64,000 nt of DNA from Hydrogenophaga pseudoflava (GCF_031020795.1 NZ_JAVHJP010000002.1:558001-622000); one strand, 5' to 3'; shown: positions 10,582-19,035, counted from the first letter of the stretch. Numbers and translations are program-made. Notes: a model not told the origin generated them from the sequence alone.

Positions 10582-10597
10582 TGTGACCCCTGTCACA
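10582..10597. promoter_or_regulatory. CRP-type palindrome upstream of sigma-54 activator
   Basis: TGTGACCCCTGTCACA matches the Crp consensus half-sites TGTGA and TCACA with the canonical 6-base spacer. It lies 113 bases before ATG 10710 and 118 bases from the divergent gene start. Binding by a Crp/Vfr-like regulator is inference. Confidence 0.55.
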
Positions 10598-10709
10598 AAA
10601 TGTCTTAGCGGAAGGGGGAGCATTGCCGCAGAATCGTCGGCCTCAGGCGCCTGCAAGGGCGCCTTCGCCATCAGAAAAACATCTGTTCAGAGGAAGGATC
10701 TTCACACCC

Positions 10710-12266
10710 ATGAACAAGCCCGCTGCCGGTGCCGCCATCAGCCACGTCCTGATCGTGGAAGACGACCCGGACGCAGCCATGACCCTGAGGGCCATGATCG
10801 CGCGCGATTCCTTCACCGTCGCCGTGGCCCACACCCTTCGCGATGCGCGGCGGCAGATCGCGCTGCAGTCGCCCGACATCCTGCTGCTGGACCTGCAGCT
10901 GCCCGATGGCAACGGCATGGACCTGTTCACCGACCCCACCTTCGCCGCCAGCTGCGAGGTGGTGCTGGTCACCGGCCATGCGTCGCTGGACACGTCCATC
11001 CAGGCGCTGCGCCTGGGAGCCGCCGACTACCTCGTCAAACCCATCAACATGCGCCAGCTCGAAGGTGTGCTCTCGCGTTTCATGAAGCCCGCGGTGCTCC
11101 AGGCTGAGGTGGCCAGCATGACGGCCACCCTGTCCGAGGACGGACACTTCGGCCACCTCTGGGGCACCTCGGCGTCGATGCGCCGGCTGTACGAGCAGAT
11201 CTCGCGCGTGGCGGCGACGGCGGTCACCGTGTTCGTCACCGGGGAAAGCGGCTCGGGCAAGGAGGTGGTGGCGCAGACCGTGCACGACCTCTCCCGCCGG
11301 CGCAAGCAGCCCTTTCTGGCGGTCAACTGCGGCGCCATCTCGCACAACCTGATCGAGAGCGAGATCTTCGGCCACGAGAAGGGCAGCTTCACCGGCGCCG
11401 AGCGGCAGCACCAGGGCTTTTTCGAACGGGCCAACGGGGGCACGCTGTTCCTCGACGAGATCACCGAAATGCCGCTGGAGCTGCAGGTCAAGCTGCTGCG
11501 CGTGCTGGAGACCGGGCGCTACATGCGCGTGGGCTCCACCACCGCGCTGGAAACCGACGTGCGCGTGATCGCCGCCACCAACCGCGACCCGCTGCAGGCG
11601 GTGGCCGACGGCAAGCTGCGCGAAGACCTGCTCTACCGCCTCAACGTGTTCCCGATCGAGCTGCCGCCCCTGCGCGAGCGGCTGTCGGACGTGCCGCTGC
11701 TGGCCAACCACTTTCTCAAGCAGGTGGTGGCCAAGGAAGGCGTGAACAAGCGCTTCAGCGACGAGGCGCTGGACCACCTGAGCCGTTACCGCTGGCCCGG
11801 CAACGTGCGCGAATTGCGCAACGTGGTGCAGCGGGCCTATGTCATGGCGCGTGGCGCGGTGATCGACACCCGCTGGCTGCCCGAAGTGGACGGCGCGGAC
11901 AGCCGCCCCGCGGAGCTGGCGGCCGAGCCGGCACCGGCCGCGCCCGTGGCCGCTCCGGTGTCCGCAGCGGCCACGCCCGGCGGTGCGTCGGCCCGCGAGT
12001 CGTCCGGCGTCCAGGCCCCGGTGTCGGCCTCCCCGGGGACGACCCTGGACGGTGCCCCCGCCGTGGTGCTGCCGGTGGGCATCTCCATGGCCGAGGCCGA
12101 GCGCGAGCTGATCCTGGCCACGCTGCGCCACTTCCACCACCACAAGGAACGCACCGCGGCCACCCTGGGCGTGAGCCTCAAGACGCTCTACAACCGGCTC
12201 AAGGAATACGCCGCCAACGACGACAGCGCCACGCGCGCGGCGGGCGAGCACGCACCGCCGCCCTGA
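10710..12266 (+). CDS. Sigma-54-dependent response regulator (NtrC family)
   Basis: The 518-residue regulator has a receiver domain (VEDDPD near residue 15, phospho-acceptor Asp61 in LLLDLQLP, Lys in LVKP), a AAA+ activator domain with Walker A GESGSGKE at 178, the sigma-54 contact loop as GSFTGA at 225-230 (GAFTGA is commoner) and Walker B TLFLDE, an Ala/Pro-rich linker of about 85 residues, and a Fis-type helix-turn-helix ([14 protein letters not shown]) at the C-terminus. It should open promoters for sigma-54 once phosphorylated. No kinase gene is adjacent; the nearest is the hybrid kinase at 13818. Start ATG 10710 follows AGGAAGGA. With the rpoN paralogue next door it is the prime candidate activator for the promoters listed here. 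Confidence 0.95.
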   Translation: MNKPAAGAAISHVLIVEDDPDAAMTLRAMIARDSFTVAVAHTLRDARRQIALQSPDILLLDLQLPDGNGMDLFTDPTFAASCEVVLVTGHASLDTSIQALRLGAADYLVKPINMRQLEGVLSRFMKPAVLQAEVASMTATLSEDGHFGHLWGTSASMRRLYEQISRVAATAVTVFVTGESGSGKEVVAQTVHDLSRRRKQPFLAVNCGAISHNLIESEIFGHEKGSFTGAERQHQGFFERANGGTLFLDEITEMPLELQVKLLRVLETGRYMRVGSTTALETDVRVIAATNRDPLQAVADGKLREDLLYRLNVFPIELPPLRERLSDVPLLANHFLKQVVAKEGVNKRFSDEALDHLSRYRWPGNVRELRNVVQRAYVMARGAVIDTRWLPEVDGADSRPAELAAEPAPAAPVAAPVSAAATPGGASARESSGVQAPVSASPGTTLDGAPAVVLPVGISMAEAERELILATLRHFHHHKERTAATLGVSLKTLYNRLKEYAANDDSATRAAGEHAPPP

Positions 12267-12283
12267 ACACGAGGGGTCCGCGC

Positions 12284-12297
12284 GGCACGCGCCTTGC
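12284..12297 (+). promoter_or_regulatory. Predicted sigma-54 promoter, leaderless, for topoisomerase IB
   Basis: GGCACGCGCCTTGC is a near-perfect -24/-12 core. The base 12 positions past the -12 C is 12309, exactly the A of the ATG, so the mRNA would have no leader. Confidence 0.7.
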
Positions 12298-12308
12298 TGC
12301 CGGCGGCC

Positions 12309-13502
12309 ATGCCGCCCACTGTCCGCGCCCCGGTTCCAGACGCTGGCGCCAGCGCGCCACCGGCGGTGGCCGAGGTGGTGGCGGTCGCCGGCCTGCGCCA
12401 CAGCAGCGACACCGAACCGGGCCTCTCGCGGCGGCGCTGCGGCCGGGGCATGGCCTACCGCGACGCGCAGGGCCGCGCGGTGCGCGACCCCCGGGTGCTG
12501 GAGCGCATCCGCCGCCTGGCCATCCCGCCGGCCTGGCAAAAGGTGTGGATCTGCGCCGACGAGCGCGGGCACCTGCAGGCCACCGGGCGCGATGCGCGCG
12601 GGCGCAAGCAGTACCGCTACCACCCCCAGTGGCTGGCGGTGAGCGGCGAACACAAGTTCGACCAGCTGCGCGACTTCGGTCTGCGCCTGCCGGCCATCCG
12701 CCAGCGCGTGCGGCGGGCGCTGGCGGATGGTGAAGAGCCCACCCGGGCCCGCGTGCTGGCCACGCTGGTGCGCCTGCTCGATACCACCGCCGCGCGCATC
12801 GGCAACAGCGCCTACGCGCGCGACAACGGGTCGTACGGGCTGAGCACGCTGCGCCGCCGGCATGTGCGCAGCGAGGGCGAGGCCCTGCGCCTGGGGTATG
12901 TGGGCAAGAGCGGTGTGGCCCACACGGTGCGTGTGACCGACCCGCGTGTGGCCGCCATGGTGCGGCGCTGCCGCGACCTGCCCGGACAGGCCCTGTTCAC
13001 CTACCAGGACGCCGACGGCAGTGTGCACGCCATCGACTCCGGGGCCGTGAACGACTGGCTCTCGGCCGGCGCCGCTGCGCCCGACGGCCGGGGGCCGCGC
13101 ACCACCGCCAAGAGCTTTCGCACCTGGCACGCCAGCGTGCAGGCGCTGTCCCTGCTGCTGGCGGCCGCCGAACGCAACCGCCGGGCCGGCCAAGACCCGC
13201 CCCCGGAAGGGCCGGCCAGCGTGCTCGAGGCGGTGGCCCGGCACCTGGGCAACACCGTGGCCGTGTGCCGGCGCGCCTACATCCACCCCGCCGTGCTGGC
13301 CCTGCTGCCGGCGCTGGAGCGGGGGGACACCGCCGCCGCCCTGCTGACACGGCCCTGGGCCTGCCGGGCACCCGCACGCCGCGGCCTGACACACAGCGAA
13401 TGCCAGCTGATGGCGCTGCTGTCCTCCGCCCCTTCCCGCCGCCGACCCCCGGGCGTGCGGCCCGGGAGGCGGCACACGCCTTGCCAGCAGAGGCCTCCCT
13501 GA
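12309..13502 (+). CDS. DNA topoisomerase IB, poxvirus-like
   Basis: The 397-residue enzyme relaxes supercoils by nicking one strand through a 3'-phosphotyrosine. Landmarks are AIPPAWQKVWICAD, HLQATGRDARGRKQYRYHP (catalytic Arg region), FRTWHASVQAL, and the active Tyr in RRAYIHPAVL (residue 324). Conserved sequence begins at about residue 29 (GLRHSSDTEPG). ATG 12309 has no Shine-Dalgarno sequence, yet coincides with the predicted start of a sigma-54 transcript; GTG 12366 is an alternative with a normal leader. Bacterial topoisomerase IB is an accessory gene, often in stress-related islands; its physiological role in bacteria is unclear. The last 40 residues are basic and Pro-rich. Confidence 0.92.
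   Translation: MPPTVRAPVPDAGASAPPAVAEVVAVAGLRHSSDTEPGLSRRRCGRGMAYRDAQGRAVRDPRVLERIRRLAIPPAWQKVWICADERGHLQATGRDARGRKQYRYHPQWLAVSGEHKFDQLRDFGLRLPAIRQRVRRALADGEEPTRARVLATLVRLLDTTAARIGNSAYARDNGSYGLSTLRRRHVRSEGEALRLGYVGKSGVAHTVRVTDPRVAAMVRRCRDLPGQALFTYQDADGSVHAIDSGAVNDWLSAGAAAPDGRGPRTTAKSFRTWHASVQALSLLLAAAERNRRAGQDPPPEGPASVLEAVARHLGNTVAVCRRAYIHPAVLALLPALERGDTAAALLTRPWACRAPARRGLTHSECQLMALLSSAPSRRRPPGVRPGRRHTPCQQRPP
13471..13484 (+). promoter_or_regulatory. Predicted sigma-54 promoter for 13521 gene
   Basis: GGCACACGCCTTGC fits the -24/-12 consensus. It lies inside the 3' end of the topoisomerase gene; predicted transcription start near 13496 gives a 25-base leader before ATG 13521. Confidence 0.72.
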
Positions 13503-13520
13503 ACCTTCTGGAGATGCATC

Positions 13521-13790
13521 ATGAACTTTCTCATCTGGTTGATCGTCGGCGGTGTGATCGGTTGGGTTGCCAGCCTGCTCATGCGAACGGACGGCCAGCA
13601 GGGCATCCTGCTCAACGTCGTCGTGGGCATCGTGGGTGCCATGATCGGTGGCTGGCTGATCTCGCCCATGGTCGGCTCGCCCACCATCAACGACGGGACG
13701 TTCAGCCTCGGTGCGCTGGGTGTGTCGTTGCTGGGCGCGGTGATCCTGCTGGCCATCGTCAACCTGTTCCGCCGCGGCAAGGTGCGCTGA
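13521..13790 (+). CDS. GlsB/YeaQ/YmgE family stress membrane protein
   Basis: The 89-residue protein has three hydrophobic segments with the Gly-rich pattern of the transglycosylase-associated (GlsB/YeaQ/YmgE) family: LIVGGVIGWVASLLM near the start, GIVGAMIGGWLI in the middle and LGVSLLGAVILLAIV near the end. The family is small, inner-membrane and often stress-induced; biochemical function is unknown. GGAG at 13508-13511 sets the start at ATG 13521. It is expressed separately from topoisomerase IB if the sigma-54-type promoter at 13471 is real. Confidence 0.9.
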   Translation: MNFLIWLIVGGVIGWVASLLMRTDGQQGILLNVVVGIVGAMIGGWLISPMVGSPTINDGTFSLGALGVSLLGAVILLAIVNLFRRGKVR

Positions 13791-13795
13791 GCGCG

Positions 13796-13816
13796 CACCG
13801 GGCTGCACGCCCGGTG
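13796..13816. terminator. Hairpin between convergent genes
   Basis: CACCGGGC (13796-13803) and GCCCGGTG (13809-13816) form an 8-bp stem with a 5-base loop in the 27-base gap between convergent genes. There is no clear T tract, so termination is likely but unproven. Confidence 0.5.
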
Positions 13817-13817
13817 T

Positions 13818-16079
13818 TCAGGCGCCGTCTGCCGGTGCAGGCGGCGCCTGTTCGTGCCGGAGCGCGGCGAGCAGGGTGCGCACCAGCACGTCCGGGTCCA
13901 CCGGTTTGCGCAGCACGGTGAAGCCGTCGAGCCCAGCCAGCGCGTTGCTGTAGCCGCTGATGAGCACCACCGGCAGCCCGGGGTGGGAGCGGCGCAGCAG
14001 CCGCGCCAGGTCCACGCCGTTGCGCTTGCCCGGCATCACCACGTCGCTGAGCACCACCTGTATCGAAGCGTCCTCGTGCACGCGGGCCTGTGCCTGTTCC
14101 ACATTGCCCGCGCGCTGGACCTGCGCGCCATAGGACTCCAGCAGCACCGTGGTGACGGTGGCCAGTTCGTTGCCGTCTTCGACCAGCAGCACCCGCATGC
14201 CGTCCAGCGCGTGCTGCGGCACCGGGGCGGGAGCGGGAAGGGGGGCGTGGTCGGCCGATGCGCCGGTCCCGGCAGAGGCGGCCGGCAGCACCATGCTGAC
14301 GGTGCTGCCCAAGCCCGGCGTGCTGGACATGCCGGCCATGCCGCCCGCCTGCTGACAGAAGCCGTGCACCTGGCTCAGGCCCAGACCGGTGCCCTGGCCG
14401 ACGCCCTTGGTGGTGAAAAACGGCTCGAACACCTGGGCGGCCTGCGCTTCGTCCATGCCGGCGCCGTTGTCGCTCACCGTCAGCAGCACATAGCGGCCGG
14501 GAGGCAGCCCCTCGGTCTCGTCGGTCAGGGCGGTGCGCGCCTCCACGCGCAGCCAGCCGCGGTCCGTGATGGCGTCGCGGGCGTTGAGTGCGAGGTTGAT
14601 CAGGGCCAGCTCCAGTTCGCTGGGGTCGACGTTCACAGGCTCGGTGCCGGGCGCCACGTCCACGCTGACGGTGACCTTCTCGCGCGCCACCATCTGAAGC
14701 ATCTCGCGCAGGTCGGCCAGGTAGGGGCCCAGCTCCACGGGGCGCGGGCTCACCGCCTGGCGCCCGCCGAAGCGCAGCAGCTGCTGCGACAGGTGGCTGC
14801 CCATTTCCACCGCGCGCTGGATCACCTCCAGCGGCATCTGCAGCCCGGGCAGCTGCTCCACGTGGCGCCGGATCAGATGGGCGCTGTTGCTGACCACGCC
14901 GAGCAGGTTGTTGAAGTCGTGCGCGACCCCTCCCGTGAGCCGCCCCAGCGCGGCGATGCGCTGGGCCTGCGACACGCGCTGTTCGGCCAGCCGGGTGCGC
15001 ACCACCGCCTCTTCGACCTTGCGCTCGAGGTCGCCCCGTGCGGTGGCCAGGGCCTGGGCGGTGCAGCTCATGGTCTGGCCCACCTCGTCGAACTCCACGA
15101 TGCCGGTGCGTGCGGCCGGAGGTTCGGGCGCCCCGGCCCGCATCGACTGTGCCGCCGCCTTGAGCGATTCGGTGGCCCGCGCAATGCCGCGCGCCACCCA
15201 GGAGGCCGCCGCCACGGCCACCGCGAGCAGCAGCAGCGCGCCCGAGGCCAGCTGCACCACCGCCAGGGGCGGCTCGTCGAAGATGGGGTTGTGGTCGCGC
15301 GGCGCCGCCACCACGTAACTCCAGCCCTGGGGCGTCTTGCTGAAGCTGCTGAGCACCTTCTGCCCGTCCAGCGACACGGACGGCGCCACGGTCTCGTTTT
15401 CCGTCTGTATCCGCCGCACCATGTCGGGCGAGGCCGTCCGCCCCACGTAGCGCACGCCGCCGGGGTGGCGGGCCATCACCCGGTGATGGTCATCGAGCAC
15501 GGTGCCGACCCAGTCGGGTGGCAGATCCTGCTGGTCGATCAGGCGCTGCAGCGTGTCCTGAGGCACCGCAATGACGAGGTTGAGCACGGTGCGACCCTGC
15601 CGCTGGACCGGCTGCACCACCTGCACATGCAGCGCACCGTCCGGTGGTTCCGCCACCAGCGGCCGCACCACCGGTGCCAGCGCCAGACCCCTGGCTGCAA
15701 GGTGCAGGGGTCGCGGCGGGCTCGGGGCGGGCAGGCGGGTGTCCAGCAGCACCTCGGTGGCGCTGCGCAGCTCGATCCAGCCCCCGAGGTCCTGCACGAT
15801 GCCACTGGTCCAGCCGTGCAGGAAGCGCAGGTTCCGGTCGTCCAATGGTTCGCCGGCCAGGATGTAGGAGCTCGACATGGCACGCGCGATGTCGGCGCGC
15901 CGTGTCAGCTCGCGGTCCAGCACCTGGGCCACGGCGCTGGCATTGTCACGCAGCCCGCGGTGAACCGCCTCGCGTTCGCTCTGGTAAGTGCGTGCGATGA
16001 CGATCAGTGCGGCCGCGATGGCAGGCAGCAGCACCGCCAGCATCAGCAGCAGCAGCCGGGAACGGATGGTGGTGGGCAT
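13818..16079 (-). CDS. Membrane hybrid sensor histidine kinase with receiver
   Basis: The 753-residue protein has an N-terminal membrane segment (about residues 8-28), a periplasmic dCache-like sensor region (about 30-270), a second membrane segment (ALLLLAVAVAAASWVARG), a HAMP-like linker, the dimerisation and phosphorylation helix with His387 (GGVAHDFNNLLG), an ATPase domain (LALINLALNARDAI, DNGAGMDEAQ, GLGLSQVHGF) and a C-terminal receiver (LLVEDGNE, LSDVVMPG, RKPVDPD). It is the nearest kinase to the orphan sigma-54 response regulator at 10710 and could be its partner, though not adjacent. It sits 122 bases downstream of the 16567 gene on the same strand. Ligand unknown. Confidence 0.9.
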   Translation of the reverse strand: MPTTIRSRLLLLMLAVLLPAIAAALIVIARTYQSEREAVHRGLRDNASAVAQVLDRELTRRADIARAMSSSYILAGEPLDDRNLRFLHGWTSGIVQDLGGWIELRSATEVLLDTRLPAPSPPRPLHLAARGLALAPVVRPLVAEPPDGALHVQVVQPVQRQGRTVLNLVIAVPQDTLQRLIDQQDLPPDWVGTVLDDHHRVMARHPGGVRYVGRTASPDMVRRIQTENETVAPSVSLDGQKVLSSFSKTPQGWSYVVAAPRDHNPIFDEPPLAVVQLASGALLLLAVAVAAASWVARGIARATESLKAAAQSMRAGAPEPPAARTGIVEFDEVGQTMSCTAQALATARGDLERKVEEAVVRTRLAEQRVSQAQRIAALGRLTGGVAHDFNNLLGVVSNSAHLIRRHVEQLPGLQMPLEVIQRAVEMGSHLSQQLLRFGGRQAVSPRPVELGPYLADLREMLQMVAREKVTVSVDVAPGTEPVNVDPSELELALINLALNARDAITDRGWLRVEARTALTDETEGLPPGRYVLLTVSDNGAGMDEAQAAQVFEPFFTTKGVGQGTGLGLSQVHGFCQQAGGMAGMSSTPGLGSTVSMVLPAASAGTGASADHAPLPAPAPVPQHALDGMRVLLVEDGNELATVTTVLLESYGAQVQRAGNVEQAQARVHEDASIQVVLSDVVMPGKRNGVDLARLLRRSHPGLPVVLISGYSNALAGLDGFTVLRKPVDPDVLVRTLLAALRHEQAPPAPADGA

Positions 16080-16201
16080 GCGCAGAGGGGCGTCGGAGCG
16101 CGGGGCAGGGCGAAAAAGTATGCATCAGGCCCACGGGCCGGCACAGGAAGACCCGCCAAAGGCAGGCCGACGGCGGGCCGGACGTCCGGAACCATGGCTG
16201 C

Positions 16202-16567
16202 TCAAGGCCGCCGCTTCGTGAGGTGTTCGCGCCGTTCCGCGTCCAGCCCTGGCGTGGCGCGCATGTCGGTGTCCACCTGGCCGGACGCCAGGTCGCGCGC
16301 CGCCTGGGTCATCACCGGGTCCGGTTCGGCGGCGGTGGCACCGCTGATCGATTCGTCGCGCTCGTGGGGCAGCCGCAGGTTGTCGTTGCCGTCGTCGGGC
16401 GGAGCGTCTCCGCGGGCGCTGTCGCCGGGCGCGGTGCGGTTGCCCGCCTGTCCGTCCGGCAGGTCCACCGAGACCGATGCGGCGGCGGGCGGATCGTCGC
16501 TGCGGTTGGCGCGGGGCTTGCGCACGCCCGGGGCGGTGCGGGCGGCGGGGGGAGGCGGCTTGTTCAT
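16202..16567 (-). CDS. Small acidic hypothetical protein
   Basis: The 121-residue protein is polar, Pro- and Asp-rich and without membrane segments, probably disordered for the first 60 residues. The C-terminal part contains DPVMTQAARDLASGQVDTD followed by GLDAERREHL, a motif I recall in short hypothetical proteins of Comamonadaceae; that is memory, not a search. ATG 16567 has no Shine-Dalgarno sequence, but is exactly where a sigma-54 transcript from 16579-16592 is predicted to start, so it may be translated from a leaderless mRNA. Function unknown. Confidence 0.7.
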   Translation of the reverse strand: MNKPPPPAARTAPGVRKPRANRSDDPPAAASVSVDLPDGQAGNRTAPGDSARGDAPPDDGNDNLRLPHERDESISGATAAEPDPVMTQAARDLASGQVDTDMRATPGLDAERREHLTKRRP

Positions 16568-16578
16568 GCGGCCCCATG

Positions 16579-16592
16579 GCAAACGGCGTGCC
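16579..16592 (-). promoter_or_regulatory. Predicted sigma-54 promoter, leaderless, for 16567 gene
   Basis: GGCACGCCGTTTGC on the minus strand. Twelve bases past the -12 C (16579) is 16567, the A of the start codon. Confidence 0.7.
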
Positions 16593-16616
16593 CGGGGCGG
16601 CCGGCGGCGGGTGCGC

Positions 16617-17111
16617 TCAGCGGTGGCGCCGCCGCCGCAGGCCGCCGAGCGCCAGCCCCAGCGCGAAGCCCGCATACACCAGGCCCAGGCTGGGCCGGCT
16701 CAGGCGCTGTTCGAACCCCGGGTTCAGCCTCTGCGGCACCAGCCGGTAGTCCACCAGCGCGGCCACGGCGGTCAGGGCCACGGCGTCGAGCGCGGCGTTG
16801 GCGGGCGTGGGCCGCCGGCGCTGGCGGCGCAGCCCGCTGTAGATGAGTGCCCAGAAGAAGGACGAGCCCAGGTGCACCGCGCTGCCGCTGGCCGTGTGCC
16901 GCCACGACAGGTCGTCGCGCCGCAGCGCCTCCTGCGGCCAGAACCAGTGGCTGACGGCATTGATCGGTGCGGCGGCGCTTCCCGCGTCGGTGTGGCCGCG
17001 CCAGGCCAGCACCAGCCCCGACACGGTGCCGGCGAGCAGGCCAGGAAGCCATGCCCCGCGCACGGTGGGGAACCGGGCGGGGCGGGGGGACATCGGGGGC
17101 GCTCGGTGCAT
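16617..17111 (-). CDS. Hypothetical membrane protein
   Basis: The 164-residue protein has hydrophobic stretches near the N-terminus (GLLAGTVSGLVLAW), in the middle (SSFFWALIYSGL and ALDAVALTAVAALVDY) and at the C-terminus (LGLVYAGFALGLALGGL), followed by a basic tail. It therefore looks like an inner-membrane protein with about four helices. I do not recognise a family with confidence. ATG 17111 is used here; ATG 17093, six codons in, is equally possible, and neither has a good ribosome-binding site. A sigma-54-type promoter is 48 bases upstream, back-to-back with that of the 17219 transporter. Confidence 0.72.
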   Translation of the reverse strand: MHRAPPMSPRPARFPTVRGAWLPGLLAGTVSGLVLAWRGHTDAGSAAAPINAVSHWFWPQEALRRDDLSWRHTASGSAVHLGSSFFWALIYSGLRRQRRRPTPANAALDAVALTAVAALVDYRLVPQRLNPGFEQRLSRPSLGLVYAGFALGLALGGLRRRRHR

Positions 17112-17158
17112 CGGTCGGGGAGGGCGGTGGGTGACAGCGTGGAGATGGCCGCACGGGG

Positions 17159-17172
17159 GCAAGGCCCGTGCC
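17159..17172 (-). promoter_or_regulatory. Predicted sigma-54 promoter for 17111 gene
   Basis: GGCACGGGCCTTGC on the minus strand. Predicted start near 17147 leaves a 36-base leader. Only 4 bases separate it from the divergent promoter at 17177. Confidence 0.7.
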
Positions 17173-17176
17173 CGCG

Positions 17177-17190
17177 GGCGCCCAGCTTGC
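17177..17190 (+). promoter_or_regulatory. Predicted sigma-54 promoter for 17219 gene
   Basis: GGCGCCCAGCTTGC has GG-N10-GC and TTGC, with a weaker -24 element. Predicted start near 17202 is 17 bases before ATG 17219. Confidence 0.55.
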
Positions 17191-17218
17191 CGGTCCACCG
17201 CGTCGTCCCTCCATTCCC

Positions 17219-18397
17219 ATGCCCATGACCGATGTCCTGTCCCCACCGGCCCCTGCGGCCCGCACCACCGGTGCTCCGCCCGCAACGCCTGCACCGCCCG
17301 CGAGCGAGCCGCCGGTGCGCGAGCAGCGCGGCATGCTGCGCGTGCTGCTCGCGCTCACCGCGCTGGCGCTCGCGGTCATCCTGGCGCCGTTCTATGGCGC
17401 GCTGCTCTGGGCGGTGATCATCGCGCTGCTGTTCGCCCCCATGCAGCGCTGGCTGCGGCGCCGGCTGCGGGGCAACGGCTCGCTGGCCGCGCTGCTGACG
17501 GTGGTCGTGGTGCTGCTGATCGTGGTGCTGCCGCTGCTGCTGGTGGCGGCCGGGCTGACGAGCGAGATCAATGCCTTGTACGAGGGCATCCGCTCCGGCG
17601 CGATCAGGCCCGCCGCGTGGGTGCACCAGGTGTACGAGCGCCTGCCGCCCGGGATGACGGCGCTGCTGGACCGGCTGGGCATCGGCAACGAGCAGCTGCT
17701 CGAGCGCAAACTGCAGGAGCTCTATGCGCAGCTGGGGCCGCTGCTCGCAGACGGCGCGCTGAGCTACGGGCAGCACACCATGCGCTGGGCGGCGGCCGTG
17801 TTCGTCATGCTGTACGTGGCCTTCTTCCTGCTGCGCGACGGCGCCGAGCTGGCGGTCACGCTCAACGACTCGCTGCCGCTGGCCCCGCGCCACAAGCGCC
17901 TGCTGCGCCACAAGTTCAAGGCGGTCATCCGCGCCACCGTCAAGGGCAATCTGCTGGTGGCCCTGCTGCAGGGCGGCCTGGGCGGCCTGGCGTTCTGGGT
18001 GCTGGGCCTGCCGGGAGCCTTGGTGGGCACGGTGCTGATGATGTTCCTGTCGCTGCTGCCCGCCATCGGCGCGGCCCTGGTCTGGGCGCCGATGGCGGTC
18101 TTCCTGCTCATCGACGGGCGCGTCGCGGCCGGTCTGGGCCTGCTGGCCTGGGGCACCGTCGTCATCGGGCTGGTGGACAACCTGCTGCGCCCGCTGCTGG
18201 TGGGACAGGACACGCGCCTGCCGGACTGGGTGGTGCTGATGACCACGGTGGGCGGCATGGCGGTGTTCGGCATCAACGGCTTCGTGATCGGCCCGCTGAT
18301 CGCGGCCATGTTCTTCGCGGTGTGGGACATCGCGCTGACGTCCCGCGGGGATGCCACGAGCCGCTCCGGCGGGCGCGACGGGGTCAGCGCCGGGTAG
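17219..18397 (+). CDS. AI-2E family permease
   Basis: The 392-residue integral membrane protein has two helices near residues 40-75 (LALAVILAPFYGALLW), a third near 100, a soluble region with coiled-coil character, and a block of helices after residue 200 containing the family signature region (ALLQGGLGGLAFWVLGLPGALV) and DNLLRPLLVGQ near 325. The AI-2E/PerM family includes exporters and Na+/H+ antiporters; the autoinducer-2 name does not prove the substrate. ATG 17219 or 17225 are both possible starts. The 3' end overlaps the convergent gene at 18384 by 14 bases. Confidence 0.9.
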   Translation: MPMTDVLSPPAPAARTTGAPPATPAPPASEPPVREQRGMLRVLLALTALALAVILAPFYGALLWAVIIALLFAPMQRWLRRRLRGNGSLAALLTVVVVLLIVVLPLLLVAAGLTSEINALYEGIRSGAIRPAAWVHQVYERLPPGMTALLDRLGIGNEQLLERKLQELYAQLGPLLADGALSYGQHTMRWAAAVFVMLYVAFFLLRDGAELAVTLNDSLPLAPRHKRLLRHKFKAVIRATVKGNLLVALLQGGLGGLAFWVLGLPGALVGTVLMMFLSLLPAIGAALVWAPMAVFLLIDGRVAAGLGLLAWGTVVIGLVDNLLRPLLVGQDTRLPDWVVLMTTVGGMAVFGINGFVIGPLIAAMFFAVWDIALTSRGDATSRSGGRDGVSAG

Positions 18398-18635
18398 CCG
18401 CTCCCGGCGCAGCCGGGCCCGGTGGCGGTGCGGGCGCGTCCAGGGCGGCGCCGGGGTCCTCCTCCCCCGCCACCGAGCTGGCGAGGTCGTCGAGCGTGGG
18501 AATGTTGCTTCCCGGCGCCAGGGTCCGGGTCGGACCCGGTGCATCGGAAGGGGGGTGCGTCGCGTCCGCGGAGGGCTTCACCCCCCGCGGAAGCAGGAAG
18601 GCCAGTCGGCCCAGGAGGCTTCTGACGGGGTTCAC
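18384..18635 (-). CDS. Small Pro/Ala-rich hypothetical protein
   Basis: This 83-residue frame from GTG 18635 begins with a short hydrophobic amphipathic stretch (SLLGRLAFLLPRG), and the rest is Pro, Ala and Asp-rich (PTLDDLASSVAGEEDPGAA), probably disordered. It lies 28 bases after the small membrane protein at 18664-18864 and would share its promoter. A weak AAGG precedes the GTG. Its 3' end overlaps the 17219 gene. No family recognised; it may not be a real gene. Confidence 0.45.
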   Translation of the reverse strand: MNPVRSLLGRLAFLLPRGVKPSADATHPPSDAPGPTRTLAPGSNIPTLDDLASSVAGEEDPGAALDAPAPPPGPAAPGAATRR

Positions 18636-18663
18636 GGCGGGCCGCCTTCGTCGGGCAGGGGGG

Positions 18664-18864
18664 TCAGCCCAGCAGCACGGCCACGAACGCGAACATGAAG
18701 ATCTGCAGCACCGCCATGCAAGGCAGGACGATGGGCATGTACGCGATGACATCCTCCAGGATGTCCTGTGCTTTCTCTTCCGTGTAGGCGGCGAGCTCCG
18801 GGTCGGAATAGTCCTTGGGGTAGTCGGCCAGGGCCTGGTCGGGGGGTGGTTGATGGGTGGACAA
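18664..18864 (-). CDS. Small single-pass membrane protein, TTG start
   Basis: The 66-residue protein has a polar, acidic first half (DYPKDYSDPELAAYTEEKAQ) and a hydrophobic second half (YMPIVLPCMAVLQIFMFAFV), so it probably anchors by its C-terminus. The start is TTG 18864, chosen because an ideal AAGGAGG lies 7 bases upstream and no ATG or GTG is available at that position. It has a sigma-54-type promoter at 18903. No family recognised; conserved-looking amino acid use and the strong ribosome-binding site argue that it is real. Confidence 0.75.
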   Translation of the reverse strand: MSTHQPPPDQALADYPKDYSDPELAAYTEEKAQDILEDVIAYMPIVLPCMAVLQIFMFAFVAVLLG

Positions 18865-18902
18865 CTCGATCCTCCTTCGGTGGGTGGACAGGGCCTGACC
18901 GG

Positions 18903-18916
18903 GCAAGCCATGTGCC
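18903..18916 (-). promoter_or_regulatory. Predicted sigma-54 promoter for 18864 gene
   Basis: GGCACATGGCTTGC on the minus strand; predicted start near 18891 leaves a 27-base leader that carries the AAGGAGG site. Confidence 0.72.
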
Positions 18917-19035
18917 GGCAACGGACTGCGGCACGCGCAGTCCCTCCGGGGCCGCCTCTGTGGTGCACCGTACAGACCCCCCGTCCGTGGCTTCGCACAC
19001 TGGACGATCCAACCACCCCACACCGGGAGCACACC

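Noticed and set aside
10671..13808. A minus-strand open frame of over 1000 codons
   Set aside because: It lies antisense to the sigma-54 activator, topoisomerase and GlsB genes; its product is low-complexity (His, Gly, Ala, Arg) without any domain. It is a high-G+C shadow.
13854..17228. A plus-strand open frame of over 1100 codons
   Set aside because: It is antisense to the hybrid kinase and two small genes, with no domain and Ala/His/Gly/Arg-biased product.
17219..18397. Quorum-sensing autoinducer-2 exporter
   Set aside because: The family name does not establish the substrate, and no luxS or lsr gene is in view.
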